Below are positions 6,601 to 13,861 of a stretch of DNA of 20,700 bases, piece by piece. The DNA comes from Thiomicrospira sp. UBA5634. Lineage in GTDB: Bacteria > Pseudomonadota > Gammaproteobacteria > Thiomicrospirales > Thiomicrospiraceae. A program made the translations under genes and the position numbers. Each line of letters starts with the position of its first letter. Position 1 is the stretch's first letter. Under the pieces are notes generated by a model. The model was not told the origin of the DNA. It was given only the letters and a program-made list of their open reading frames with translations, and searched no databases. Location of the stretch: contig DIJW01000134.1 in assembly GCA_002421475.1 (NCBI GenBank), positions 1 to 20,700 of the forward strand, written 5' to 3'.

Positions 6601-7458
6601 ATGAGTCGAGTGTATCGTTTGGTCATTTCTTGCCCTGATCGTGTAGGGATTGTGGCGAAAGTGGCGAGTTTTATCGCTGAGCAGGGCGGCACGATTGTAG
6701 AAGCGAATCATCATACTGATGCGGGTAACGGCTGGTTTTTTATGCGCCACGAAATTTTGGCCAGCTCGTTACCGGCGGGGTTGGCGGATTTTGAGGCGAA
6801 GTTTGCGCCGATTGCGGCGGAGTTTGATATGACTTGGTTTATGTCAGACTCCGAAAAACCGAAAAAAATCGCGTTGTTTGCGAGCAAAGAGTCGCATTGT
6901 TTAGCGGATTTAATGTATCGCTGGCATGAAGGCGATTTGCCGGGTGAAATTGTGTGTGTCATTGCTAACCATGAAGATTTACGTTCGATGGTGGAGTGGT
7001 ACAAAATTCCGTTTCATTATGTGCCGGTGAAACCTGAGCACAAAGCGCAGGCGTTTGCCGAGTCGGAGCGTTTGGTGTTGGATTATCAGGCGGATGTGGT
7101 GGTGTTGGCGCGTTATATGCAGATTCTGCCGCCGAAAATGTGCCGCGATTATGCCGGGCGGGTGATTAATATTCATCATAGTTTTTTGCCATCGTTTGTG
7201 GGCGCAAAACCTTATCATCAAGCGTATGAGCGTGGGGTGAAGTTGATTGGTGCGACCTGTCACTATGTCACCGAAGAGTTGGATGCGGGGCCGATTATTG
7301 AGCAGGATGTGATTCGGGTCAATCATGCTCATAGTATCGAGGAAATGCGCCGCCAAGGGCGCGATGTAGAAAAAACGGCTTTGTCACGCGGGTTACGTTT
7401 CCATTTGGAAGATCGGGTGATTATTCACGGCAATAAAACCGTGGTGTTTGCGAATTAA
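6601..7458 (+). CDS. purU: Formyltetrahydrofolate deformylase
   Basis: Hydrolyses 10-formyl-tetrahydrofolate to formate and tetrahydrofolate, supplying formate to PurT and balancing one-carbon pools. With this start it is 285 aa (about 280 in E. coli). Residues 4-85 form the regulatory ACT domain, opening YRLVISCPDRVGIVAKVASF. Residues about 88-270 form the formyl-transferase fold with NIHHSFLPSF (Asn190, His192) and ELDAGPIIEQ (Asp228), the catalytic triad positions of this fold. A longer reading frame reaches ATG 6538, but those 21 residues are not part of the family and start upstream of the likely promoter. Divergent from xthA. REPIN-like doublet 5 follows the stop. Confidence 0.95.
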   Translation: MSRVYRLVISCPDRVGIVAKVASFIAEQGGTIVEANHHTDAGNGWFFMRHEILASSLPAGLADFEAKFAPIAAEFDMTWFMSDSEKPKKIALFASKESHCLADLMYRWHEGDLPGEIVCVIANHEDLRSMVEWYKIPFHYVPVKPEHKAQAFAESERLVLDYQADVVVLARYMQILPPKMCRDYAGRVINIHHSFLPSFVGAKPYHQAYERGVKLIGATCHYVTEELDAGPIIEQDVIRVNHAHSIEEMRRQGRDVEKTALSRGLRFHLEDRVIIHGNKTVVFAN

Positions 7459-7465
7459 GTAGACC

Positions 7466-7477
7466 ACTAGGCCTGGT
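7466..7477. repeat. Iterated palindrome, intergenic near copy
   Basis: ACTAGGCCTGGT differs from the 12-mer at one position. It lies eight bases past the purU stop. Confidence 0.55.
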
Positions 7478-7487
7478 TTTAAAGGGA

Positions 7488-7556
7488 GTAGGTCGGGTTT
7501 TAACCCGACAAGTTGGTTGGGTTGATAGGTTGTTGTCGGACTAAAGTCCGACCTAC
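7488..7556 (-). repeat. REPIN-like doublet 5 (B then A arm)
   Basis: Perfect B arm with GTAG head at 7488-7509 and perfect A arm with terminal CTAC at 7535-7556, 25-nt spacer. It is the last REP element in the window. Confidence 0.92.
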
Positions 7557-7604
7557 AGCTTGACCTACACTCCCGTAATTAGGTAGGGTTTAAAGGAAAA
7601 TAAC

Positions 7605-8144
7605 ATGAATTTAGAGACATTTAAGCAAGCTTTAGAAGCCTTAACTGATGCGGATTGGCAGGCGGTTTTGGATGGCGCAGGGATTGTGGTTGAGCAGGAT
7701 GCAAAACTATCGGTGGGTAATCCTGATCAGGCGTTTGTGCTGTATGAGTTGGGTGAAGAAACCTTTCCGTCTGCCGAAGCGTTAAAACAAGCTTTGCTGG
7801 CGCAGGCAGAAGCGCTATGGAACGAATATTATCAGTACAATCCGTTTAGCAAACAGGGTTTTTATCGCAAGGCACGTGCGGCGATGGAGCAAGTGGGCAT
7901 TACGAATTTTGTATCGACGCCGAAAAGTCCAAGCTCACATCGGTTGTTTGTTGAGGGCGCGGAAGTGGTGGCGATTGATCAATCCAGCCCAATGTTTAAA
8001 TATGCGTTTCATTGCCAGATAGATCAGGAATTGAACCCAACCGCTTTAACCAACAAGGCTAATAACTGGTTGAACTCGGGCGCGGCGTATGAAGAGTATA
8101 TTTGTGTGAATGTGTGTCGTTTTGGTTCTAAATCGTTAGATTAA
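7605..8144 (+). CDS. Hypothetical protein, 179 aa, not recognised
   Basis: I do not recognise a family. The product appears soluble: no signal peptide and no transmembrane segment. The N-terminal third is acidic and helical (LETFKQALEALTDADWQAVL, then an Ala/Glu-rich helix near 57-71). The rest has a mixed character with NPFSKQGFYRKAR (79-91) and two Cys near the C-terminus. A good ribosome site (AAAGGAA) supports the start. Composition matches its neighbours, so recent transfer is not indicated. It stands alone after the REP doublet, and its stop codon shares the TTAA at 8141-8144 with the stop of convergent tmcA. Confidence 0.8.
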   Translation: MNLETFKQALEALTDADWQAVLDGAGIVVEQDAKLSVGNPDQAFVLYELGEETFPSAEALKQALLAQAEALWNEYYQYNPFSKQGFYRKARAAMEQVGITNFVSTPKSPSSHRLFVEGAEVVAIDQSSPMFKYAFHCQIDQELNPTALTNKANNWLNSGAAYEEYICVNVCRFGSKSLD

Positions 8145-10210
8145 TTCGCATTGAAAAGTTGATGTATCATCTGTTTTAAATAGGTTTCGACCCCTTTTCT
8201 ACCGGCAAGACCGTGGTTTAATGCCACGGTTTGCCAGTCCTGTTTCTGCAGTATTTTATCCAGCCACAGCGATTGTTCGTTCTCGTTAAAACGCATTAAT
8301 ACTTGCGGATGATTCACTGTCCATTGCCAAAGCCGCCCGCTGACGGCTTCGTAAGGGCGTTGTTGATTAGCATAGGCGACTAAATCCGGTTGCATGATTA
8401 TGTTTTTAAGCGGAATTGGTGCAGTTTCGGCTAAGAGTTGCAGCACCAGGCCTGGTTCCAGCCGATTAGCGTTTTCCATCAGGTTGTGGACAAGTTGGTG
8501 TTGGTAATGCTCTTTAACAGAATCAAGTGCGGCGAGTGGCTGCGCCGAAAATAGCATAATAAGATTGTGTGTGCCGCTGGCTTTGTCGCGTTTTGCACCC
8601 AGGTGCACACTGTAAAAACCTTGTGATTGCCAAAATTGATGTAATTCAGATGTTACGCCGAAACTGGCACTGAAGAAGTCTGCTTTACTCTGCGTTCGCC
8701 AGGCCTGAATCAATCGGCTGGCAATCGCTTGGCGGCGGGTTTGCGGGTGCACCGCTAAACGCATGACCCGTTCGCTGTTTAAATTCAATAATGCCTCCAC
8801 GCCGCTATGTTGGCGCAAAAGTTGTGGTACCAGATGACCTTTTACACGGCGTTGGTGACCCAATGGCGGCAAATGCCCTTCGGTTGTAACTAATAATACG
8901 CCAACAATGGTGTCTTCTATGCGCGCTACATACAACTGTAATTCGGGCACAGAAAGCAGTTGCTGCAGGTCAGCCGGTCGGGTTTGGTAGTGTGCATGGA
9001 CTAATAATGCAAACACTTGCCTTAAGTCTGTCGGCGAAAGCTGGACGGCTCGATGCGATTGAATCGACAGTTTAGAGTTGTCCGGCAGATTGTCGAATGT
9101 ATTTAATTCGCAGTCGAGTAACAATGCTTGATGGGTGGCGAGTTCTAGCGGATCATTTTCTGCCCAGCGAACCGGCTGATTAAGATGGATTTGTTGCCAA
9201 CCCGGATAAAGCTTGTCGATCAAGGGTAATAATCGCAGACTAAAACCCCGACCTGAACCTTCATAACCATGCAGTGTCGTTGACAATACCACCCGTGGAT
9301 AACGCGCCAGAATAGTTTGCAACATTGGGGTCGGTAAATGCGCGGCCTCATCAATGAGGATTAAATCTGCCGAGCAGGAGTTGAGCAATAAATCATCTGG
9401 TGCTTTAAAGCGTAAAGTTTGTCCGCTAGCGCTGACCACCAGGCCTGGTGCTTTTGGGTTGACCCCTAACAATTTGGCGGCTTGGATCAAGGCAAGTTCA
9501 CACTGCTCTAAACGCGCAGCACTTATTATAATTTCGGCTTTTCCTTGTTGCATCAGTTCTGCTGCGGCAGTGCCGAGCAGGGTGGTTTTTCCGCGACCGC
9601 GATCTGCACTGATCACTAATGGACGTTTGCTATGACCGTTTGCAACCTGAATAATGGCCTGTAATGCACGTTGTTGGTCAGTTGTTAAGCCATTATTTGT
9701 GTCGGCTGCTTTTGTGTTGTTAACCACCAGGCCTGGTAACGGTTGGTGTTGAGTTATCCAGAGTGCATGTGAGGTTAAGTTTTGGTACAGATGTTGAATG
9801 AATGCCGGATCAGCATGTTGTGCATTGTGTGGAAAACTCATAAAACGCTGATTGGCCGAGTTGGGTATTTGTAGCCATTCTTGCAATGGCGGAATGAGTA
9901 ACCATAAGATACCGCCGGCTTGAATCATGCCGCTAACCAAACCGAATGCATCTGCATCAATGCCGGTTTCGGCACAGATCACCGCGTGTGGAATTTCTTG
10001 TCCGAGACGGTGTTTAAGTTGGGTTAAGTCGAGGTTTTGAAATGAAGAATTTAAGCTAGTATCACCCAACCACAAGGTGTCGGCAGGCAGGTGATATTGT
10101 TGGAGTTGTTGTAGACGCCAATCAAGCTCGCCGCAGAGAATGACGAGTTGACGATGACGCGCACGCAGTAATTGCGTGCGCAAACCATCAAACCAAGTGG
10201 CTGGCGTCAC
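8141..10210 (-). CDS. tmcA: tRNA(Met) cytidine acetyltransferase
   Basis: Acetylates the wobble cytidine (ac4C34) of elongator tRNA-Met using acetyl-CoA and ATP, preventing misreading of Ile AUA codons. 689 aa against 671 in E. coli. Seen in order: the N-terminal DUF1726-type domain, RNA-helicase module with Walker A DRGRGKTT (203-210), Walker B DEAAH (287-291) and STTLHGYEGSGRGF (310-323), the GNAT module with acetyl-CoA loop RLAVHPQTRRQ (484-494), and the C-terminal tRNA-binding helices. The start is a GTG without a clear Shine-Dalgarno site, nine bases after the outer-membrane protein stop, suggesting translational coupling. The gene holds three exact iterated palindromes and one near copy. 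Confidence 0.95.
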   Translation of the reverse strand: MTPATWFDGLRTQLLRARHRQLVILCGELDWRLQQLQQYHLPADTLWLGDTSLNSSFQNLDLTQLKHRLGQEIPHAVICAETGIDADAFGLVSGMIQAGGILWLLIPPLQEWLQIPNSANQRFMSFPHNAQHADPAFIQHLYQNLTSHALWITQHQPLPGLVVNNTKAADTNNGLTTDQQRALQAIIQVANGHSKRPLVISADRGRGKTTLLGTAAAELMQQGKAEIIISAARLEQCELALIQAAKLLGVNPKAPGLVVSASGQTLRFKAPDDLLLNSCSADLILIDEAAHLPTPMLQTILARYPRVVLSTTLHGYEGSGRGFSLRLLPLIDKLYPGWQQIHLNQPVRWAENDPLELATHQALLLDCELNTFDNLPDNSKLSIQSHRAVQLSPTDLRQVFALLVHAHYQTRPADLQQLLSVPELQLYVARIEDTIVGVLLVTTEGHLPPLGHQRRVKGHLVPQLLRQHSGVEALLNLNSERVMRLAVHPQTRRQAIASRLIQAWRTQSKADFFSASFGVTSELHQFWQSQGFYSVHLGAKRDKASGTHNLIMLFSAQPLAALDSVKEHYQHQLVHNLMENANRLEPGLVLQLLAETAPIPLKNIIMQPDLVAYANQQRPYEAVSGRLWQWTVNHPQVLMRFNENEQSLWLDKILQKQDWQTVALNHGLAGRKGVETYLKQMIHQLFNAN
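8445..8456. repeat. Iterated palindrome, exact copy 1 in tmcA
   Basis: ACCAGGCCTGGT, read on the minus strand as EPGLV. Confidence 0.9.
8699..8708. repeat. Iterated palindrome, near copy in tmcA
   Basis: CCAGGCCTGA keeps the 8-bp dyad CAGGCCTG. Read on the minus strand as IQAW inside the GNAT module. Confidence 0.5.
9437..9450. repeat. Iterated palindrome, exact copy 2 in tmcA
   Basis: CACCAGGCCTGGTG, a 14-bp perfect dyad read on the minus strand as APGLVV between Walker A and B. Confidence 0.9.
9726..9737. repeat. Iterated palindrome, exact copy 3 in tmcA
   Basis: ACCAGGCCTGGT, read on the minus strand as LPGLVV in the linker before Walker A. Confidence 0.9.
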
Positions 10211-10219
10211 GATAACAAA

Positions 10220-10897
10220 TTAAAATACAACGGTTACACCGGCAAACGCACCGTCAATCGTAATATCCGTTTTCACATCAACCCCTAAACCGTCAATGGT
10301 TAATGACTGCATGCGGTAACCGGCTTCTAAGCCTAGTTTTACCCCCATTCCAATCAAGTCCCAGCGCACTTTAACACTGCTGTCGCTGATGCTCGAGTTA
10401 TCGTAACCGATGGTTTTCATATCGGCTGATAACGTAATATCGGTCGCCGGAATCGGTAAATGCACCCCTAAATAACCCATAGGAATAATGGCATCAATTT
10501 TTTCACTGGTTGCGCCGCCGACAACTTCGCCTGAAACTTGTTTAAAGGTTAAACCGAAGTTGATATCCACCATTGGAATGGGCAAACCCCAATAAAGCGT
10601 AGCATCCAACTGATCTAACGTTAGTTTGTCAGTTGATTTTTCGCTGCTAAATGCTGTTTGCTCAATCATGGCGTTCGGCAATAACGGAATCGGGTGGTTG
10701 ATATAGGCCCAAACGTAATTATTTGAGCTGGTTTTTAAGTTGCTGTCGGCATCAAAAAAGGTTACGCCCGATAATTCAGCGGTTCCGCTAGGCGTGGCTT
10801 GCCACATACCTGCGCCGACACCGGCACCTAATAGATCCGCTTGTGCCGCAATTGGCGTTAATAATAATGCACTCAGTGCTAAGGGTAACTTTTTCAT
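10220..10897 (-). CDS. TIGR04219-type outer-membrane beta-barrel protein
   Basis: A 225-aa predicted outer-membrane barrel of the TIGR04219 group, function unknown. Residues 1-20 are a signal peptide (LTPIAAQA, cut before DLLG). The mature chain opens with DLLGAGVGAGMWQATPSG and contains the group's HPIPLLPNAMIE block (67-78). Alternating hydrophobic strands run to the terminal AGVTVVF, a BAM-type end. AAAAGGA before the ATG gives a clear ribosome site. It is followed after nine bases by tmcA, an odd functional pairing, and is preceded by tRNA-Leu on the same strand. Family assignment is from recalled motifs. Confidence 0.75.
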   Translation of the reverse strand: MKKLPLALSALLLTPIAAQADLLGAGVGAGMWQATPSGTAELSGVTFFDADSNLKTSSNNYVWAYINHPIPLLPNAMIEQTAFSSEKSTDKLTLDQLDATLYWGLPIPMVDINFGLTFKQVSGEVVGGATSEKIDAIIPMGYLGVHLPIPATDITLSADMKTIGYDNSSISDSSVKVRWDLIGMGVKLGLEAGYRMQSLTIDGLGVDVKTDITIDGAFAGVTVVF

Positions 10898-10984
10898 GAT
10901 GTATCCTTTTAGGTCGAATTAAATGGTTCGATTTGGATTTTAGCGGATTTTTGCGCTTAAAGATGATTTTTTTGCAGATGAAAT

Positions 10985-11069
10985 TGGTGCGGCAGGAGAG
11001 ACTCGAACTCTCATGATTTGCATCACACGGACCTGAACCGTGCGCGTCTACCAATTCCGCCACTGCCGC
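10985..11069 (-). tRNA. tRNA-Leu (anticodon CAG)
   Basis: Read on the minus strand: acceptor GCGGCAG pairs with CTGCCGC, followed by A and an encoded CCA (plus 10985-10987). The anticodon stem CACGG/CCGTG encloses loop TTCAGGT, giving anticodon CAG at plus 11033-11035, which decodes CUG. The variable arm is long (class II), and GGTTCGA-like GAGTTCGAGTC marks the T arm. The length of 85 nt with CCA fits tRNA-Leu. Confidence 0.96.
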
Positions 11070-11109
11070 GTTTGGATGTTTTGAGTTGATAGCGTTATAT
11101 GATGCGGAT

Positions 11110-11137
11110 TTGCCTCGGGTTTGTAAAGGGGTAAAAT
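11110..11137 (+). promoter_or_regulatory. Candidate mnmC promoter
   Basis: TTGCCT (11110-11115), 16-bp spacer and TAAAAT (11132-11137), 38 bases before the mnmC start. Matches are 4/6 and 5/6. Confidence 0.4.
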
Positions 11138-11175
11138 AGCCGTTTTTATGCCTTTCTAGTGAATGAAATCAGTTA

Positions 11176-13044
11176 ATGAAACTTGCCCCTTTAATCGCTG
11201 CTCAGATTCCCCCCCTTGCTAACACGTCCGCCTGTTTGTCAGAACTCAGCTTGCCGATAAAACGTTTGAGCGCGGAATTTTCGGATGCAAAACACTACAC
11301 CATGGCGATGTGCGGTGTTGGCAATGGCCTAGGTTTATTATGTTGTTTAGAGGCTTGGCAAAAACATGCCCCTGTCGATGCGTCGTTGCATTTATTGGCG
11401 TTGGAGTCGCATCCTTGGGCGTTGGCGGACTTAGAAAAAGCACAGCAACAATGGTCTGATCTGGCGGCATTGTCAGCGGTTTTTTTGGCGAATTACCCAA
11501 GTTTATTACCCGGTTGGCGAGATGTTTGGTTGTTCGAAGGGCGTGTACGAATGACCTTTTGGTTTGGTGATATGACGCTTGGACTAACGCAGTTTGAGCA
11601 GAAAATTGATGGCTGGTTGCTACAACAATTGCCGACCGATCCTGGCCAAATTTTCACCCAGATGGCACGTTTAAGTCGCGCAAATAGTTTGCTGTTGAGT
11701 TGCAATTCTGCGGGGATTAAATCGGCGGATTTAGAGCAAGTCGGTTTTACGGTTTCCGATCTTGATAAGGACGCTACATTTTTACAAGCGCACTTATCTG
11801 CTGAGCGACCCTATAGTGAAAAGGCGCCTTGGTTTGTGCGTCCGCCGCCCCAAAATCAGCCCGGTCGGGTATTGGTGGTGGGTGCCGGTTTAGCGGGGGC
11901 GGCAGCGGCCTTTGAATTGGCGGAAGCCGGTTGGCAAGTCACGGTATTAGAAGCTGCAGAACAGGCCGCATCGCAAGCATCGGGTAATTTATCCGGTGCA
12001 TTACACCCGTTGGTTACCGCCGATTGGAATTTACGCAGCCAGTGGTATTTATTGGGCTTAGAGGCAACGTTAAGGCGACTAACACCTTGGTTGGAAAAGG
12101 GTGAAGTTAAGGGTGAATTAAACGGTTTGGTACATTTGGCCGTGGATAATGTCAGTCGGCAACGCATGTTGGAAGCGTTGCAGCGAAATTTACCGGAGCA
12201 ATTTTGTCATTGGATTGATGTTGCGAAAGCAGAAGCGTTGTTAGGCGGGGCTGTCAAACATGATGGCTTGTTTTTCCCGCAGGGCGGTTGGCTTAATCCG
12301 CCATCTATTGTAAAACGCTGTTTACAACATCCACACGTTGAGGTGCATTATCTGCAATCGGTGAGCCAATTGGAAAAACAGACTGACGGTTGGCGAATTC
12401 AAACGCAACACCAGGCCTGGTATGCCGATGCGGTTGTGGTGGCGACGGGTGCGCTGTCTGCCTTAAATGAATTACTTCATTTACCGATTCGGCCATTAAA
12501 AGGTCAGGTCAGTCATCTGACGATGCAACACCAGGCCTGGTGTTTAAAACGCGCGATGAGTCATCGCGGTTATTCTGCACCTTGCGGGAACGGTGCGGCC
12601 GTCACCGGTGCAACCTTTGAAGCCCCGAGCTTAGAACCGAGTGTTTCAGTGGCCAGTCATCAAACTAATCTGATGATGGCGGCAGAAAGTGCGCCGGATT
12701 GGTTAGTCACCACCGCGGAAAAGTTGGACGGCCGAGTTGGTTTTCGCCCGACTACACCGGATCATTTACCCATTATTGGACCGATTACCGACCAGGCCTG
12801 GTTGGAATCAGCCTATTTACAACAATCACATACCCAAGCGATTTTTCGTTATCCGACTCAACGTTATCAACAAGGCTTGTATGTCAGTAATGGTCACGGT
12901 GCACGTGGTTTAATGTCGGTTTTTTTGGCAGCCAATATGATTGTGGCAGATCTTAATGGCATGGCGGCAGCGGTGCCGCAAGCGTTATATCATGCAACCC
13001 ATCCGGCACGATTTGCAATTCGGCATTGGCGAAAAGGGAGTTAA
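11176..13044 (+). CDS. mnmC: tRNA mnm5s2U biosynthesis bifunctional protein, methyltransferase half degenerate
   Basis: MnmC finishes the mnm5(s2)U34 wobble modification. Its FAD domain removes the carboxymethyl group from cmnm5U, and its N-terminal domain then methylates nm5U with SAM. Here the C-terminal oxidoreductase (about 230-622) is complete: VVGAGLAGAAAA (234-245), SQASGNLSGALHP, RPLKGQ, VGFRPTTPDHLPIIG and SNGHGARGLMS. The N-terminal domain (1-205) is shorter than usual and diverged. The DVYFS-type opening is missing, the SAM loop reads MCGVGNGLGLL, and the expected WFLDGFAPAKNP active-site segment reads GWLLQQLPTDP (146-156), so the conserved Asp is Gln150. Methylation is therefore doubtful. 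No strong ribosome site precedes the ATG. Three exact iterated palindromes encode QAW. Confidence 0.93.
   Translation: MKLAPLIAAQIPPLANTSACLSELSLPIKRLSAEFSDAKHYTMAMCGVGNGLGLLCCLEAWQKHAPVDASLHLLALESHPWALADLEKAQQQWSDLAALSAVFLANYPSLLPGWRDVWLFEGRVRMTFWFGDMTLGLTQFEQKIDGWLLQQLPTDPGQIFTQMARLSRANSLLLSCNSAGIKSADLEQVGFTVSDLDKDATFLQAHLSAERPYSEKAPWFVRPPPQNQPGRVLVVGAGLAGAAAAFELAEAGWQVTVLEAAEQAASQASGNLSGALHPLVTADWNLRSQWYLLGLEATLRRLTPWLEKGEVKGELNGLVHLAVDNVSRQRMLEALQRNLPEQFCHWIDVAKAEALLGGAVKHDGLFFPQGGWLNPPSIVKRCLQHPHVEVHYLQSVSQLEKQTDGWRIQTQHQAWYADAVVVATGALSALNELLHLPIRPLKGQVSHLTMQHQAWCLKRAMSHRGYSAPCGNGAAVTGATFEAPSLEPSVSVASHQTNLMMAAESAPDWLVTTAEKLDGRVGFRPTTPDHLPIIGPITDQAWLESAYLQQSHTQAIFRYPTQRYQQGLYVSNGHGARGLMSVFLAANMIVADLNGMAAAVPQALYHATHPARFAIRHWRKGS
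12410..12421. repeat. Iterated palindrome, exact copy 1 in mnmC
   Basis: ACCAGGCCTGGT, read as HQAW. The preceding bases GCAAC match those before copy 2. Confidence 0.9.
12527..12544. repeat. Iterated palindrome, exact copy 2 in mnmC, 18 bp perfect
   Basis: AACACCAGGCCTGGTGTT, a perfect 18-bp dyad inside coding sequence, read as HQAW. It lies 120 bp after copy 1. Confidence 0.9.
12791..12802. repeat. Iterated palindrome, exact copy 3 in mnmC
   Basis: ACCAGGCCTGGT, read as DQAW in a loop after the TPDHLPIIG motif. Confidence 0.9.
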
Positions 13045-13146
13045 TGTTGCTCAGTAACAATGGGCGGCAGTATGTTAAAATGCATCTTTTATAGCAAAGT
13101 GATACTTAGGATTCCGGATTCTGCAGTTAATTGCAAAGGGGGCGTG

Positions 13147-13659
13147 ATGAAGTATGCAGTTTGGTTATTGCTAATTAGTTTGTTCGGTTGTGCACAAAAA
13201 CCGGTTGTTACTGTTGTTGATAAACCGTTTGATACCGCATCTGCCTGGACAACGGCGGATGCGGATCAGGTCGCAAAAGCCATGACGGCAGATATGCTCG
13301 GATTCCCTTGGTTAGCGGGTTTTCAACAGCGCACGAATGGCGAATCACCGGTGTTGCAAGTGGGTCAGTTGGACGATCAGACCAATGAACAACTGGCGAT
13401 GGAATATTTCCGTGAAGCACTAAATCAGCAGTTGTTAGCGGCTAAATCGGTAAAAGCCGTGGCCGGTGAACATGGTGAAGCCGACTTTGTGTTATCCGGT
13501 CGCATTAATGTGCAAATAGAGCAAACGGAAGTACAACGCACGGCACGTTATCAAGTGACCTTAAACTTGATCGAAAAATTGACTCAACGCCAGGTTTGGT
13601 TTGGGGAATATATGATTGAGAAAAAACAACGCAAAACCCCAGTTCAGCCAAGGAGTTAA
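13147..13659 (+). CDS. LpoB-like outer-membrane lipoprotein
   Basis: A 170-aa predicted lipoprotein. Hydrophobic MKYAVWLLLISLFGC ends in a lipobox (LFGC, Cys15); the +2 Ala predicts outer-membrane sorting. The folded part (about 45-160) resembles LpoB, the outer-membrane activator of penicillin-binding protein PBP1B: VLQVGQLDDQTNEQL, a helix with FREALNQQLL, then DFVLSGRINVQ and ending VWFGEYMIEKKQ. In other families a related fold is used in CsgG, so the exact role is uncertain. The start is ATG 13147 with AAGGGGG five bases upstream; a longer frame from 13060 lacks a ribosome site and would bury the lipobox. First gene of a probable operon with the 58-aa and YfaZ-like genes. Confidence 0.7.
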   Translation: MKYAVWLLLISLFGCAQKPVVTVVDKPFDTASAWTTADADQVAKAMTADMLGFPWLAGFQQRTNGESPVLQVGQLDDQTNEQLAMEYFREALNQQLLAAKSVKAVAGEHGEADFVLSGRINVQIEQTEVQRTARYQVTLNLIEKLTQRQVWFGEYMIEKKQRKTPVQPRS

Positions 13660-13664
13660 TAGAG

Positions 13665-13841
13665 ATGTTTGGACGTTTATTCATGTTATTAATTCTAATC
13701 ATTGTGTTAGCGTTTGCTGTCATGTTTGATTGGTATGGTGCGCGTTCGTATTTTGAGCAAGGTTTAGAGAAAACCGGGCAAACGGTTGAATCATTAAGTG
13801 AAGCGGGTGATCGCCTGCAAGATACATTTAAACAAAAGTAA
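13665..13841 (+). CDS. 58-aa single-span membrane protein, not recognised
   Basis: Small gene starting MFGRLFMLLILIIVLAFAVM. A transmembrane helix (about 4-22) is followed by DWYGARSYF and an amphipathic, probably helical tail of about 30 residues ending FKQK. AGGAG nine bases before the ATG overlaps the end of the preceding lipoprotein gene, so translation is likely coupled. Five bases separate it from the lipoprotein stop and 20 bases from the YfaZ-like start, all on one strand. Operon context suggests an envelope role, perhaps linking inner membrane and the LpoB-like lipoprotein; that is inference. No family recognised. Confidence 0.7.
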   Translation: MFGRLFMLLILIIVLAFAVMFDWYGARSYFEQGLEKTGQTVESLSEAGDRLQDTFKQK

Positions 13842-13861
13842 TTGAGGTTAAGGGCGTAAAT

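Noticed and set aside
10788..11063. A 91-codon minus-strand frame across tRNA-Leu
   Set aside because: It reads through the tRNA gene and into the signal-peptide region of the outer-membrane gene in another frame, so it is a shadow.
10985..11069. tRNA-Leu as an integration site of a mobile island
   Set aside because: No integrase, no repeated tRNA end and no foreign-looking genes lie beside it.
13060..13146. Longer start for the LpoB-like lipoprotein
   Set aside because: It would place 29 residues before the lipobox signal. ATG 13147 has a strong ribosome site and a proper lipoprotein signal.
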